Below, one piece after another: positions 23,220-33,363 of a DNA stretch of 64,000 nt. The notes beneath the pieces are model-generated. The model ran no database searches and was not told where the DNA came from. It saw nothing but the letters and a program-made list of their open reading frames with translations. Both the position numbers and the translations under genes were made by a program. This stretch comes from Anastrepha obliqua. Taxonomy: Eukaryota; Arthropoda; Insecta; Diptera; Tephritidae. The stretch covers positions 131,067,784-131,131,783 of the forward strand of contig NC_072893.1 in NCBI RefSeq assembly GCF_027943255.1, in the 5' to 3' direction. Position 1 is the first letter of the stretch. Each line of letters starts with the position of its first letter.

Positions 23220-23231
23220 TCGCGTGGGCGG
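23220..23231. repeat. 12-bp target-site duplication of the LINE (left copy; right copy at 27157-27168)
   Basis: TCGCGTGGGCGG is found at 23220-23231, just outside the 3' tail, and at 27157-27168, just outside the 5' end. Because the target is itself a minisatellite unit, the match could partly reflect the array, but the abutment at both ends is exact. Confidence 0.85.
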
Positions 23232-23306
23232 TTGTTGTTGTTGTTGTAGCAGTATCTTCGCCCTGTCAGTGTAGTGTAAATTACCGGTCGTCTTCGTCTA
23301 GCTCAT

Positions 23307-25808
23307 CTAACGGTAGGCCCAGGAAACTGGCAGTTTCGACGGGTTGGGTCCAGGGGAGAGAGGTGTTAGATGAGTGGGTTTGATGGGGCATGTGAAGAGG
23401 TGGTTAGTGTCGTGCGGGGTACCTTCACATGCAGGACATATGTTTAGTATGTCGGGGTCGATTCTGGATAGGTAGGAGTTTAACCTGCTACAATATCCAG
23501 AACGTAGTTGTGCCAAGATTACGCGGGACTCTCGAGGAAGCTGGAGCTCTTCGTCTGCGATAGGTGGTGGTTGGACTCCGATAACGGCATTCGGGGGTCG
23601 GGAGCTTAGGAAGGTGGTAAGTGTCTCCCGATGAATGTCGTTAATAGCCTGTCTGTATACTGTCTGATCCTGGAGAGGTCTGTCCGTTTTGTCCTGGATC
23701 TCGTCCACGTAGTTGAGGAAGTGTCTCCTGATGTGCCTGGGAGGTGGCTCAGGCTCGAGCAGGTGTCTGCATGGGTGAGGCCTACGGTGACACCCAAGCA
23801 GAAACTGCTTGCCGAGCATTTTGTTATGCTCCTTAACCGGGAGCATGTGCGCCTCGTCATGTAAGTGGTGAAAAGGGGACATCAGGAGACATCCTGTCGC
23901 GGTCCTGATGGCAGTATTCTGGCAGGTCTGAAGCTTCGTCCACTGCGTATCACTGGTTCCAGGCGACCAGACAGGCGCGGCATAGTTCAGAACCGGTCGG
24001 CCTATTGCTTTGAAAGTCGACAGCAACATTTCTTTGTCTTTGCCCCAAGTGCTGCCGGCAAGCGACTTGAGGACCTTGTTGCGATTCTGTACTCTCGTTG
24101 CAATAGCGGTTGTGTGCGCCGAGAAGGAGAGCAAGCTGTCAAAGGTGACTCCCAAAATTCTGGGGTTGTTTATCGTCGGAATTGGGGTATCATCGACGTG
24201 AACCTGAAGTGGCAGCTTGACCTCCTTTGTCCAGGTGGTAAATAGGGTCGCCGTGGATTTCGTGGGAGAAAGTTTTAAGTTTCTCGCAGCGAAGAAGCGA
24301 GAAAGGCTGGCGAGGTAGTCGTTTACTTTTGAGCATAGGCCATCAATGTCATTGCCCGACGCCATTATCGTGCAGTCGTCGGCATATGAGACCAGTGAGA
24401 CTCCCTCTGGTGGCTGGGGGAGTTTCGAAATATAGAAATTAAAAAGCAAGGGTGAAAGGACACCACCCTGCGGTACTCCTTGCTTTATTTTTCTTTGTTT
24501 TGAGGTTTGGTCTCGAAATACTACCGACGAGTGATGACCACTCAGGTAGTTCGCGGTCCACCTCTTCAGCCCTGGCGGGAGTGTCGACTGTAAAATGTCA
24601 TCTAGTAGCGTGGCGTGGCTGACTGTGTCGAAAGCCTTTTGTAGGTCCAACGCTACTAGGACAGTCCTCTCGCAGGGGCGGTTTTGGTTAAGGCCGCGGT
24701 TTACCTGGGTGTTTATGACGGTGAGTGCCGTGGTGGTACTGTGCACTCTACGGAAACCATGCTGGTGTGGGGCTGGAGTCAGGTGTTGAGTGAGGAGTGG
24801 GAGTAGAAGGGCCTCAAGTGTCTTCACTACTGGGGAAAGGAGAGTTATCGGACGATAAGACTCCCCTTGGTTGGCGGGTTTCCCAGGCTTCAGCAGTGGG
24901 ACCACTCTCCCTAATTTCCACTTATCAGGAATGATGAGAGTGGCCATAGACAGGTTGAAGACCTTTGTGAGATATTCTACTCCCAATGGACCCAGCTTTT
25001 TCAGCATCAGCATGTTTAGTCCGTCGGGGCCAATGGCTTTTGATGGTTTCATGTGTTTGATGGCCCCCTGAACCTCGTCGCTGGTGAAAGTAAGCGGTGC
25101 ACTGTTGTAGGGCAGTTTGTGCAGCCGTCTGGTGGCACAACGCTTGGATCTGTCGACCGGAGGATGCAATATAAATTGCCGGCTAAAGTAGCTCGCGCAT
25201 CTCTTCGGGTCCGACGAAGTACGACCGTTGAAGGTGATATCCACCTTGTCGTTGTGCTTCGTCGGGTTCGACAGGGACCTTACGGTGGACCAGAGCTTGC
25301 TCACACCAGAGGTGAAGTTGCAGAACTTCAGATGCTCTACCCATTTAGTCCGCTTATGTTGAGTGACCAGTTGCCGGATCTCCAAGTTGAGATCCTTTAT
25401 ACGAGGATCCCCGGGATCGGCCTGGCGTAGACGGTCACGCTCGTTTGCCATAACGGCTGCTTCGGCTGGGAAATTGGGACGTAATTCCCGGATCCGTCCA
25501 GCAGGTATGAAGCGAGCCGCGGCGGCTGTAATCGCCTTGCGGAATGCGCGTTCGCCTGCGCGCACATCGGTGGGAGTGGGTAGGGCTGCGAAGATGTTCT
25601 CAGTAAATTCCGCGAATCTGGTCCAATCAGCTTTGTTAAAGTTGATATATGACCGGTGATCCGCGGAAACAAAATCGGCGGGTCTCTCGATCGAGATGAT
25701 AATGGGCAAGTGGTCTGATGCAAGCGATAGCATAGGTCGCCAGGTTATGCTATTTATCAGACCAGCGCTAGCAATTGTTATGTCAGGCGAGCTGCTACAA
25801 TTGCCCAC
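23307..25808 (-). pseudogene. reverse transcriptase part of the LINE ORF
   Basis: An open frame of 833 codons holding the end of the endonuclease (ASDHLPIIISIE) and a full RT domain: KPSKAIGPDGLNMLMLKKLG, SYRPITLLSPVVKTLE, VALDLQKAFDTVSH (first catalytic Asp), KQGVPQGGVLSPLLFNFY, and VSYADDCTIMASG (the catalytic YADD). A Cys/His tail box CPACEGTPHDTNHLFTCP follows. It has no true ATG: it is the continuation of the endonuclease frame after a frameshift near 25860. A second shift near the C-terminus replaces the expected acidic ending. Confidence 0.88.
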
Positions 25809-25855
25809 TACCCTAGTGGGGGCGTCGTCGTTTACAGTGCTGAACGTCGAATCGT

Positions 25856-26551
25856 CTATCTGCTCTGCTGTCCCCTACGATCATTTGGCAGGCTTGAATG
25901 CCAAAGATCGTGATGCGCGTTAAAGTCACCTACTACCAATCGATTTTCTCCCCTGATGAGCGCACCAATATCGGGGAGATATCCTGCCGGGCAGCAGGTG
26001 ACAGGGGGTGTATAAATATTATAAATTTCGAGCTCGGCATCGCCTGACCGGACAGCTATACCTTGACGTTCTAAGGTGCTGTCCCTGCGGTCGATGCCTT
26101 CATCAATAAGACGATACTGCACTGAATGGTGTACTATGAACGCTAGGCCACCACCGTTGTCTCGCTCGCGGTCCTTTCGGTGCACGTTATAGCCGTCCCT
26201 GGTAATCAGGGGAGAGCTAGCGTGCAGTTTTGTCTCTTGGACCGCAGCTATCTTAATTCCGAACCGATTCATGAAGTCGACTATTTCGTCAATCTTACTC
26301 GTTAGTCCGTTGCAGTTCAGTTGCAAAAGCTTGAAGCTTCGCGGGAGGGTCGTCGTAATTCGGGGGGTGAGGAATGCGTGATGTTGTCTGCGTTGGACCT
26401 GCTGTGCGTTCCGCAAAATGGGGAGTGGCCTGATGTTGTCGGGAGGCCGCGCCACGGGGGCGGTTGCGGGTGCAGCAGGGGGCAACGTAGTCGCGTGTCC
26501 ACTCACGGGTGGTGTGCAGGCCGGAGCACCTCCGAAAGTGACACCAGCCAC
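25856..26551 (-). pseudogene. AP-endonuclease part of the LINE ORF
   Basis: The peptide shows the endonuclease order LLQLNCNGLTSKIDEI, AAVQETKLH (catalytic Glu present), NGGGLAFIVHHS, LEIYNIYTPP and LVVGDFNAHHDLWHS (catalytic Asp/Asn). It stops after GQQSR through a frameshift, and its frame resumes in the reverse transcriptase segment at 25808. Its first 80 codons overlap the finger-protein frame and lie in low-complexity linker. Confidence 0.82.
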
Positions 26552-27008
26552 TGCAGGAACTGCATTGGACAGTTGTCAGGTTCCGAGGTACTACGGTCTG
26601 GCACACGGAGCAGACTGTGCGGGGGACCAAGAGCTGCTGGTTTGTCCCCGCACTGGGGTAGGAGCAGGAGGGTTGTGGGTTGGAAAGGGAGTCGTGTTGC
26701 TCTTGGGGGCTCCTGGCCGTTGAGGTGTTGTTAGTGGCGGCAGTGTGATGTGCCGGCACTGAGGGCAGTGTCGCCGTAGAGGCGGTGACCGCCTGTGGGC
26801 GGGAGCAACACGTGGCCACATACCTTGTGGACCACTCCCTGTGAGTCTTAAGGCCTGAACAGGTCTTAAGATGGCACCACCCGTTGCACTGGTTACACCT
26901 AACCGAGGTGGAGTTCGGGTGGAGCCGTTTGTGGCAAATGCAGCAGTAAAATACTTCAGGTCCGGGGTTGGGTTCGACGCCAGCCCGGAAGAGAAGTATT
27001 TGGAGCAA
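26295..27008 (-). CDS. zinc-finger protein segment of the LINE with an N-terminal 2A-like peptide
   Basis: An open frame of 237 codons. It starts LLQILLFRAGVEPNPGP, with the NPGP codons at 26958-26969. Two related Cys/His fingers follow: CCICHKRLHP...CNQCNGWCHLKTC and VCSVCQTVV...CSSCSGWCHFRRC. This is the pattern of PHD-type fingers found in ORF1 or N-terminal regions of several APE-type LINE clades. 2A-like peptides are known from such elements; here the usual Asp of DxExNPGP is Gly, so activity is uncertain. No in-frame ATG lies between the upstream stop (about 27125) and the motif, so initiation is unclear. A frameshift or overlap joins it to the endonuclease. Confidence 0.65.
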   Translation of the reverse strand: MLQILLFRAGVEPNPGPEVFYCCICHKRLHPNSTSVRCNQCNGWCHLKTCSGLKTHREWSTRYVATCCSRPQAVTASTATLPSVPAHHTAATNNTSTARSPQEQHDSLSNPQPSCSYPSAGTNQQLLVPRTVCSVCQTVVPRNLTTVQCSSCSGWCHFRRCSGLHTTREWTRDYVAPCCTRNRPRGAASRQHQATPHFAERTAGPTQTTSRIPHPPNYDDPPAKLQAFATELQRTNE

Positions 27009-27545
27009 ACTGGCTGCAATGAGTTGCTCCTGTGACGAAAGGTTTAGGGTAAAATACGGTGCACTAGACAGGGCTAGTGTACTGGGGCGGCAGCCCTTGG
27101 TCGGGAATAAAAACCCGAGTCATTCCGGTAACGTAGAACCGGCTGCCATGGGAATGTCGCGTGGGCGGTCTTCGGCCGCGCTTCAAAAAAAATAACCCTC
27201 ATCAGTCCAACTCCGGCTACGCAATCCACCGTATTTTTGCGTAGAACTCCTTTTCGCGTGGGCGGCCTTTGGTCGCGCTTCAAAAAAATAACCCTCATCA
27301 GTTCAACTCCGGCTACGCAATCCACAGTATTTTTGCGTAGAACTCTTCTAAAAAAAACGAACAGCTGCGAAGAATTATTAAGAAAAGAAATGAATTAAGT
27401 CACACTACATATTTAAAAAGAATTCCAAAAAATATTGTAATTGGCTAAACTAAAATATTGTTATCGCTTAAGCATATACATATGTATATTTATGGAATAA
27501 ATGTTTATTTTGTTACTTCTTGTATGACGAAAATCACAAAAGTTG

Positions 27546-27692
27546 AATAAAGCAGAATTTTTCGCATTAAACATGCAGAATTTTGAAAAAGCAGAATTTT
27601 GGAAAGCAGAATTTTAAAAAGCAGAATTTTAAAAAAGCAGAATTTTTTTGCAATTTATGGAATTTTGTCACCCAGAATTTTGTAATACAGTC
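27546..27692. repeat. right inverted array of the AGAATTTT motif
   Basis: Seven or eight units of GCAGAATTTT(G/A)AAA, the complement of the 22875-23000 array, with the last units CCAGAATTTTGTAATACAG. Confidence 0.8.
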
Positions 27693-27925
27693 ATATGACT
27701 ATTTAATTAAAAGAAATTTTGAAAAATCAAATCCGGTTGTGAGAGCGTCTTGCGTAAGCGTCGCACACTGATGCGTTTATGCCGTCGCTCTACCGAGCAT
27801 CTGTATCAGGGAAGGAGTAGGCGAAAACCGTAAATTCAAACATTTCTTTGGATTGAAAATAATTAGAATATGGAAAAAAAACAACACAATAGGCACACAG
27901 AAAATTCGAAGCGCATATTCACTAC
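27693..27925. other. 3' flank of the RhoGAP gene
   Basis: Short AT-rich stretch between the foldback arm and the RhoGAP stop codon. It probably includes the minus-strand 3' UTR. Nothing else was seen. Confidence 0.5.
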
Positions 27926-30666
27926 TTACTCGAATATACGACTATGATATTCGATCATAATTTTAACACAATCTGCCAGCAGTTGACTCTCCTTAATTAA
28001 CTCTTGTAAGTCCTGTGTATTTGTGCCCTTATGCACGGGATGGAAAATCGTGGGTGTAATGGAAATGGCAAGCGTATCGGCGCTCACTTGCTGTAGAGGT
28101 ACCTTCGTCAGTCTTAAATTAGAAATTAACGAGCTTAGATTCTGCTTCTTCAACCTATATATGTATTTAGATAATATGCAAGCTATGCTTGAAAAATAAA
28201 TTACTTGTTGAAATGAGCAAATATGTAATTCATGGTATCACGATTAACTTCCGGCAATGTACGGATCAGTCTTTTTAGAATATCGATTTTCGCAGTTACA
28301 TCCGTTAGTACTGGAATGGACATAGAGAATGAGAAAAATAATATTACAATGCCTTCAAAACTACTCATAATTTTGCTGAAAAACCAAAACTTACACCACT
28401 GATTCGGTTTTCCAATGAACGTTTTCGCTTCATTTGCACTAACAAGAGGACTTTTGATTTCCCGCAGAAACAACTTCAGCACACCAGTTAATGTATGAAT
28501 GTCGACATTCGGTTGACGCAATGACTCATAATCATTTGCATCAATGCGAAAACGCAGACTTTGCATTTTATTATAATCGCCACACTGCCGATAAATACCC
28601 TCGATGGGCTCCGAAGCCTTACGGTAACGTTCCTCGATCAAATCACAGCAGTCCACAACGATTTTCGGAACGGTTTTGTGCACCTCATGTTTGAGTACCA
28701 TTTCGATTTCCGTATCGAAGCAGGGTTCATCTAGAAATTAGAAAAGCGAAACAGGGAATTATTTTGCGACATACATACATATACATGTACATATGTAGTA
28801 AATGTGTATAATTTTCATTTGAAGTCCTAAATAATTACCAGAAGCACACGTTCCATTTTTTTTAATTCATGAAAAAATAGAATTTGTAAATAAAAATAGA
28901 AGTAAATCAACAAGTACATACACTAGTATCGCTTGCCATAAATTGGGCTAGTCATTATCGAAAATATTCGTTGGTCTCCTTTGCATAGCATTGAGACAAC
29001 TTTATTTGCTTTTTATGAACAATTCGCCCTTTCGCCACAAAAGCATGCTAAGCACATACTGCATACATTCATATGGATATGTGTACAGGGAATGCTTTCA
29101 AATATTTTATCTGATTCGAGTGCACATACTACATAATTTCGTAAACAAGTAAATGCATACATATGTATGTACATATGTATGCGCATTGATATGTAAAATG
29201 TTTCTGGTTTACTTTTATTTTATTTTAAACTTAGCCCATTACTTAAAAACTCTTATCTCATTATGAATTGATATCAATTGAAATGCTGATTAAATTTATA
29301 GTTGTAGAACTTGCGTGCGTCGACAGACCACTAGTAATTTCACTTGCTATCTAATGGTTGTAGTAAGGCTTTTGATATAAAATTTAGCACAATTAGTATT
29401 TACGCACAATTAGAAATATTTTCTCACTTTGAGTCACCCGCAAACAAACATGGGCATGGTTTTTAAGTTCGAGCATGAAGTGGTTTTGGCTTGTAGGCTA
29501 ATAGTTTTAAAAGTCGAGAAGGAAAAACTGTTTAGTACATTTTTTTATTAATAATTAATTAATTAATGCAACATTTAAATATATTCATTGATCTGTAGGG
29601 ATTTCGCGGCGTTTTTAGCTCTGCTAAGCTTTCGAACATTGGAAATCACATCAACATACAAGTACATACCAAACAACCAGTATGCGCATACATATAAGGT
29701 CTCTGTTTGAGTCGTTTTTCCATTTTATTTAGTCCTCTTTGCGCCCCTCTGTATTGCACTTTTATTTTTTGCGCGTCCGCCACCCCCTAATATAACAAAA
29801 CATTTGCATATGCAACTCAACTCACCATTATAGATATTCTGCTCTTTCAGCGTAGCAATGCTCGGACGCTGCTTAAACCAATTTGACAAATTCATCCACG
29901 CCACCAATTTTGAAGGCTGCACCGATACCTGCGCATTCACATTTGCATTGGCTTGTGCAGTTTTCTTGCGCATGCTGCTGCGTTTCCGTTTGTCGGACAC
30001 CTTCAAGTGGTTCAGCTCTTCTACACGCTGTATGAGTCCTTGTAAGCGTGTGGACAGCTCTTGTCCAACGGTGCGTTCATTTTGCACTTGCTGTTCCAGC
30101 TGGGTGACGCGTTGCTCCAGCTCGGTAATGCGTTCCGCGCAATATTCCTCGCAGTATGTGCGCTCACGTGCTCTCTGACGTTTGTGCTCCTCTGCTGGTG
30201 ACTGCGCTGAGCATGCCGAGCTGGTGCTGCTATTTGTTGCACTATTGAAATGTGTTGCCTCTACAGTGGGTGTACAAACGACGGGCGCACTTTCCTCAAC
30301 TAAGAAGCGCGACAAATCGCGTGTACTTGCACTTTTTAGTAACGCCAGCTTGTTGATTGGACGGGGTTCCTTTAAATAAATTACTGGTTTCTGTCGTCGG
30401 CGAATAAATCCAACTTGTTGCGTCAGTGGCTGCTCCTGACTATTCTGACTGCATAGATGTTGTTGTGTGCGTGTATAACTTGGTGTGCGGTCGCGAAAGC
30501 AATGCATTATCGTTTTATTGCGTTTTTCAAAAACAGCCTGTCCCGCAGCATCGATTAGTATACCCGCTGAATCGGGCGTACCAGGAGTGACTGTTGCTCT
30601 GGGTGCTACATCGTTACGGCTGCGACTATGGCAGTTGTGACTGCTAATGCTGCTGCTCGTTTGCAT
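27926..30666 (-). CDS. Rho GTPase-activating protein (ARHGAP9/12/15/27-like GAP domain)
   Basis: Speeds GTP hydrolysis by Rho/Rac/Cdc42 GTPases. Four exons join in phase: 30666-29826, 28730-28395, 28310-28205 and 28154-27926, giving about 503 residues. The N-terminal half is low-complexity, then comes a coiled coil (YCEEYCAERITELEQRVTQL to about VEELNHLK, residues roughly 165-225), a basic linker and WFKQRPSIATLKEQNIYNDE, the pre-GAP box typical of this subfamily. The GAP domain spans about residues 290-500. The arginine finger is R328 in EGIYRQCGD. HTLTGVLKLFLREIKSPL, LPEVNRDTMNYIFAHFNKL and the ending MIEYHSRIFE match the ARHGAP15-like pattern. I saw no PH, SH3 or WW domain. An acceptor just above (30689) suggests upstream exons, so the ATG at 30666 may be internal. 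Confidence 0.9.
28731..29825 (-). other. first intron of the RhoGAP gene
   Basis: Intron of 1.1 kb from GTGAGTTG at 29825 to TTTCTAG at 28731. It is AT-rich, with many ACATATGTATG-like runs, and no coding frame was seen. Confidence 0.7.
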
Positions 30667-30689
30667 ATTGACGACTACCGAAGAGGGGC

Positions 30690-32104
30690 TGCCGAAGGAA
30701 GGTGGAGGATGGGGATACAAAAACTCACATATGCTTGCAAAGTACAATGCGAATCAGTGTATGTACTCATGTGGCACATGTGCATATTTTAGCCTCTGTT
30801 TGTGTGAATATGTTTAGCTTAAGTACTCAAACGTGAAATTCAAAACCGCTGGCGATATTGGTTATCACAATTTGCGTTTTCGTGAGTTCCCCAAGAAGCT
30901 ACTTAGAAGGAGCAATGGTCATTGCAGCCGCATAGCACACACATGTACACACACAGATAAAGTTAGTAAGTAACCGCCTGATCTTGGCTTTATATGCGCA
31001 TATGTATGTCCGTATTTTATTTATTTATTTATTTCAGAAAACTAATTGTAATTCAATCCACTGCGAGCACTTCACCCGAACGCTTTCAGACACAATATAC
31101 ACACATATTAATGAAAATAAATAAAAATGTTTATTATTTTTACGTACATACTATTCATTGCACAAAATCTCAGCAAAAATGCAGTGCCAACAGGCGTCAA
31201 TCTATATAAAGTATGTATGTGGATATGCGTGTGTGTCTATAATTTGACGCGATCCATTCGACCGTACCGATGACGCTTTCCACACCAAGAGCACCTACTC
31301 ACTGCTTTCGGAAACTCTCAGGAAACTTAAATTTCATGAAAATTGTTGTGGCACTAGTCGGCTAAGGCAAAGTAATCTTATCTGTGCGCGCAATAGCAAG
31401 CTACGCTACCAACGTCGACGCTGTATCGACTCAGCCCCACTCAGCCAATAGTACCATCACAGTGGCCGAACAATCTCTGCCGTTCTGTAATGCTACATAT
31501 CCTATGCATTAATTTTATCAATCAGAAGAGGGAATCGCTGCAGCTATGAGGTTTTTCGTTTATTATAACTTTTTCGGATAAATATGTAATAATCTTATTA
31601 TTATACCCAACCATTTTTGGCACTACGTAGCAAAAGTAACCACTCATGGGGCATAAATCGTATTACTCATTGCCAGAAACTCATACAAAATATTTAGCGC
31701 GTTATGATTAATCAAAAATAAACTAAATACAATACTCCACCCGTTTATCGACAACTTTGTATAAATAGTGCAGCTCTATACATATGTACACACATCCCGA
31801 TGTGCATATGTAAATAATATATAATTTCAAGAGGTAATTTACAATTGAGGAACTACTGTAAAAAAATTGCGCTACATTGTATATTTTATAGATTAAATAT
31901 TAATCCACAAATATAAAAAATCAGTAAACTTAGTTAACTAATGAGATTTGTTAGCCTATTAAAACATTGTTGAAAACTCTACTATTTATAACTATGCATG
32001 GGACGCCCTCTAATACCTACCTCAACCATTTTGAGAATATTGAATAGCCGGAAGTTAAATTAAGCAACCGCTCGAAAAGGTTTCGCTGGAAACAGTTTAA
32101 GTAG
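30690..32104. other. upstream region of the RhoGAP gene
   Basis: A pyrimidine-rich acceptor (CCTTCCTTCGGCAG) ends at 30689, implying at least one more exon upstream on the minus strand. I could not find it with confidence. The remainder is AT-rich DNA up to the transposon cluster. Confidence 0.5.
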
Positions 32105-32109
32105 CATTG

Positions 32110-32805
32110 ACCCGATTTACACGAGGAGACATCTGGAAGGGAAACATTTTGTTCGGTGGCGAAGGACGGTCGGGGAAGAGAGAAGGGATTTTGTCTCCCG
32201 TACTCGGCGACACGCTTTGCTCTTCTTATTCGTATTTCCAATCTTTCCAATTTTTGACAGTTGCTTCATTCGTTTTCTTCTTTTTTGGGAGAAGGTTCTG
32301 AGTTATGTGTTGGTTTTCAACCAAACGGAAGATAACAAAGATGACAAACATCCCAACACTGCTTGGGAAATGCACGATTATTTTTGCTAGTAAAGTAGGT
32401 ATAATTTAAAATATATTATGGGGCATTTTTAAGTTGAATTCTAATTTTCCCCGCATTTCTAGATATTCAAGTTAATTTTAAGTTAATTATTTATGTATGA
32501 AGTATTTTTAATTTAATTTTTTTTATTCAAGTATAAGAATTTATAAATATATTTCAATAAAAAAAACAACAAATTATTTATAATTTAACCAGTTTGCATT
32601 TTTCATTCATATATTTAAGAAACTGTTGTCGAACGCTCTCTGCTTTACATGTAAGCGCGTGTTAGAATACATCCGAACCAGACGATGCTAAAGTGTTAAA
32701 TGTCAAAATGTCGCGGCAACATTTTTGCCCGTGTGAACGCGAATGAAACTTCAAAAGAGAATTTCCAGTGTCTCCCTTCCAGATGTCTCCTCGTGTAAAT
32801 CGGGT
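32110..32805 (+). mobile_element. 0.7-kb TIR element (family A), copy 1, with 5-bp target duplication
   Basis: The ends are ACCCGATTTACACGAGGAGA... and its complement, about 33 bp each. The direct repeat CATTG flanks both ends (32105-32109 and 32806-32810). There is no transposase frame. Copies 2 (32865-35872, split) and 3 (43569-44263) are inverted relative to this one. A 5-bp duplication would fit Transib-like or other cut-and-paste groups; the superfamily is not assigned. Confidence 0.85.
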
Positions 32806-33363
32806 CATTGTGTGTTATGAAAATACATATGGCATCCCTCCAAGGGCCGATAGTGCCCATTTAGTCCCGATTTACACGAGAAGACATCTGGAAGGGAGAC
32901 ACTGGAAATTCTCTTTTGATGTTTCATTCGCGTACACACGGGCAAAAATGTTTCCGCGACATTTTGACATTTAATACTTTAGCATCGTCTGGTTCGGATG
33001 TATTCTAGAACGCGCTTACATGTAAAGCAGAGAGCGTTCGACAACAGTTTCTTAAATATATGAATGAAAAACGCAAACTGGTTAAATAATAAATAATTTG
33101 TTGTTTTTTTATTTAAATATATTTATAAATTGTTGTACTTGAATAAAAAAAATTAAATTAAAAATACTTCATATGTAAATAATTAACTTAAAATTAACTT
33201 GAGTATCTAGAAACGCAGGGAAAAATTAGAAATCAACATAAACATGTCCCATAACTATTTTAAATTATACCTAATTTACTAGCAAAAATAATCGTGCATT
33301 TCCCAAGCAGCGTTCTGATGTTTGTCATCGTTGTTATCTTCCGTTTATATGAAAACCAACACA
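32305..33363. repeat. large palindrome: inverted 500-bp arms with a 59-bp spacer
   Basis: The right 500 bases of family A copy 1 (32305-32805) are followed, after a 59-base spacer, by the same sequence inverted (32865-33363, the first part of copy 2). Only scattered differences are visible. A transcript across it would fold into a long hairpin. Confidence 0.85.

Larger units (their letters stand above)
23232..27156 (-). mobile_element. near full-length APE-type non-LTR retrotransposon with a 2A-like motif and PHD-like fingers
   Basis: A 3.9-kb element on the minus strand. Its 5' end is CATTCCCATGGCAGCCGG at 27156 and its 3' end is GCTGCTACAACAACAACAAC at 23232. The order is 2A-like peptide, two Cys/His fingers, endonuclease, reverse transcriptase; no RNase H is seen. 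Frameshifts near 25860 (endonuclease to RT) and near the C-terminus (about 23350) disable it, but most of the RT frame is open. A second 5' fragment lies at 1-895, and a short derivative that keeps only the two ends may lie at 53951-54064. The clade is probably CR1/Jockey group; that is inference. Confidence 0.88.
23186..27350. repeat. 97-bp minisatellite split by the LINE
   Basis: Units begin TCGCGTGGGCGG and continue through CGCGCTTCAAAAAAATAACC and AATCCACAGTATTTTTGCG. A partial unit lies at 23186-23231. After the LINE, units start at 27157 and 27254, a spacing of 97 bp, and the array fades by about 27350. Confidence 0.8.
22875..27692. mobile_element. foldback-like element with tandem-repeat arms, carrying a nested LINE
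   Basis: The two arms are made of short tandem AGAATTTT/AAAATTCT units in opposite orientation. The core is a 97-bp minisatellite and TAATAA-rich DNA, and the 23232-27156 LINE interrupts the core. Foldback elements of flies have this build: long inverted ends made of short direct repeats. I found no target duplication at the outer edges, so the limits and the class are inferred. Confidence 0.5.
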
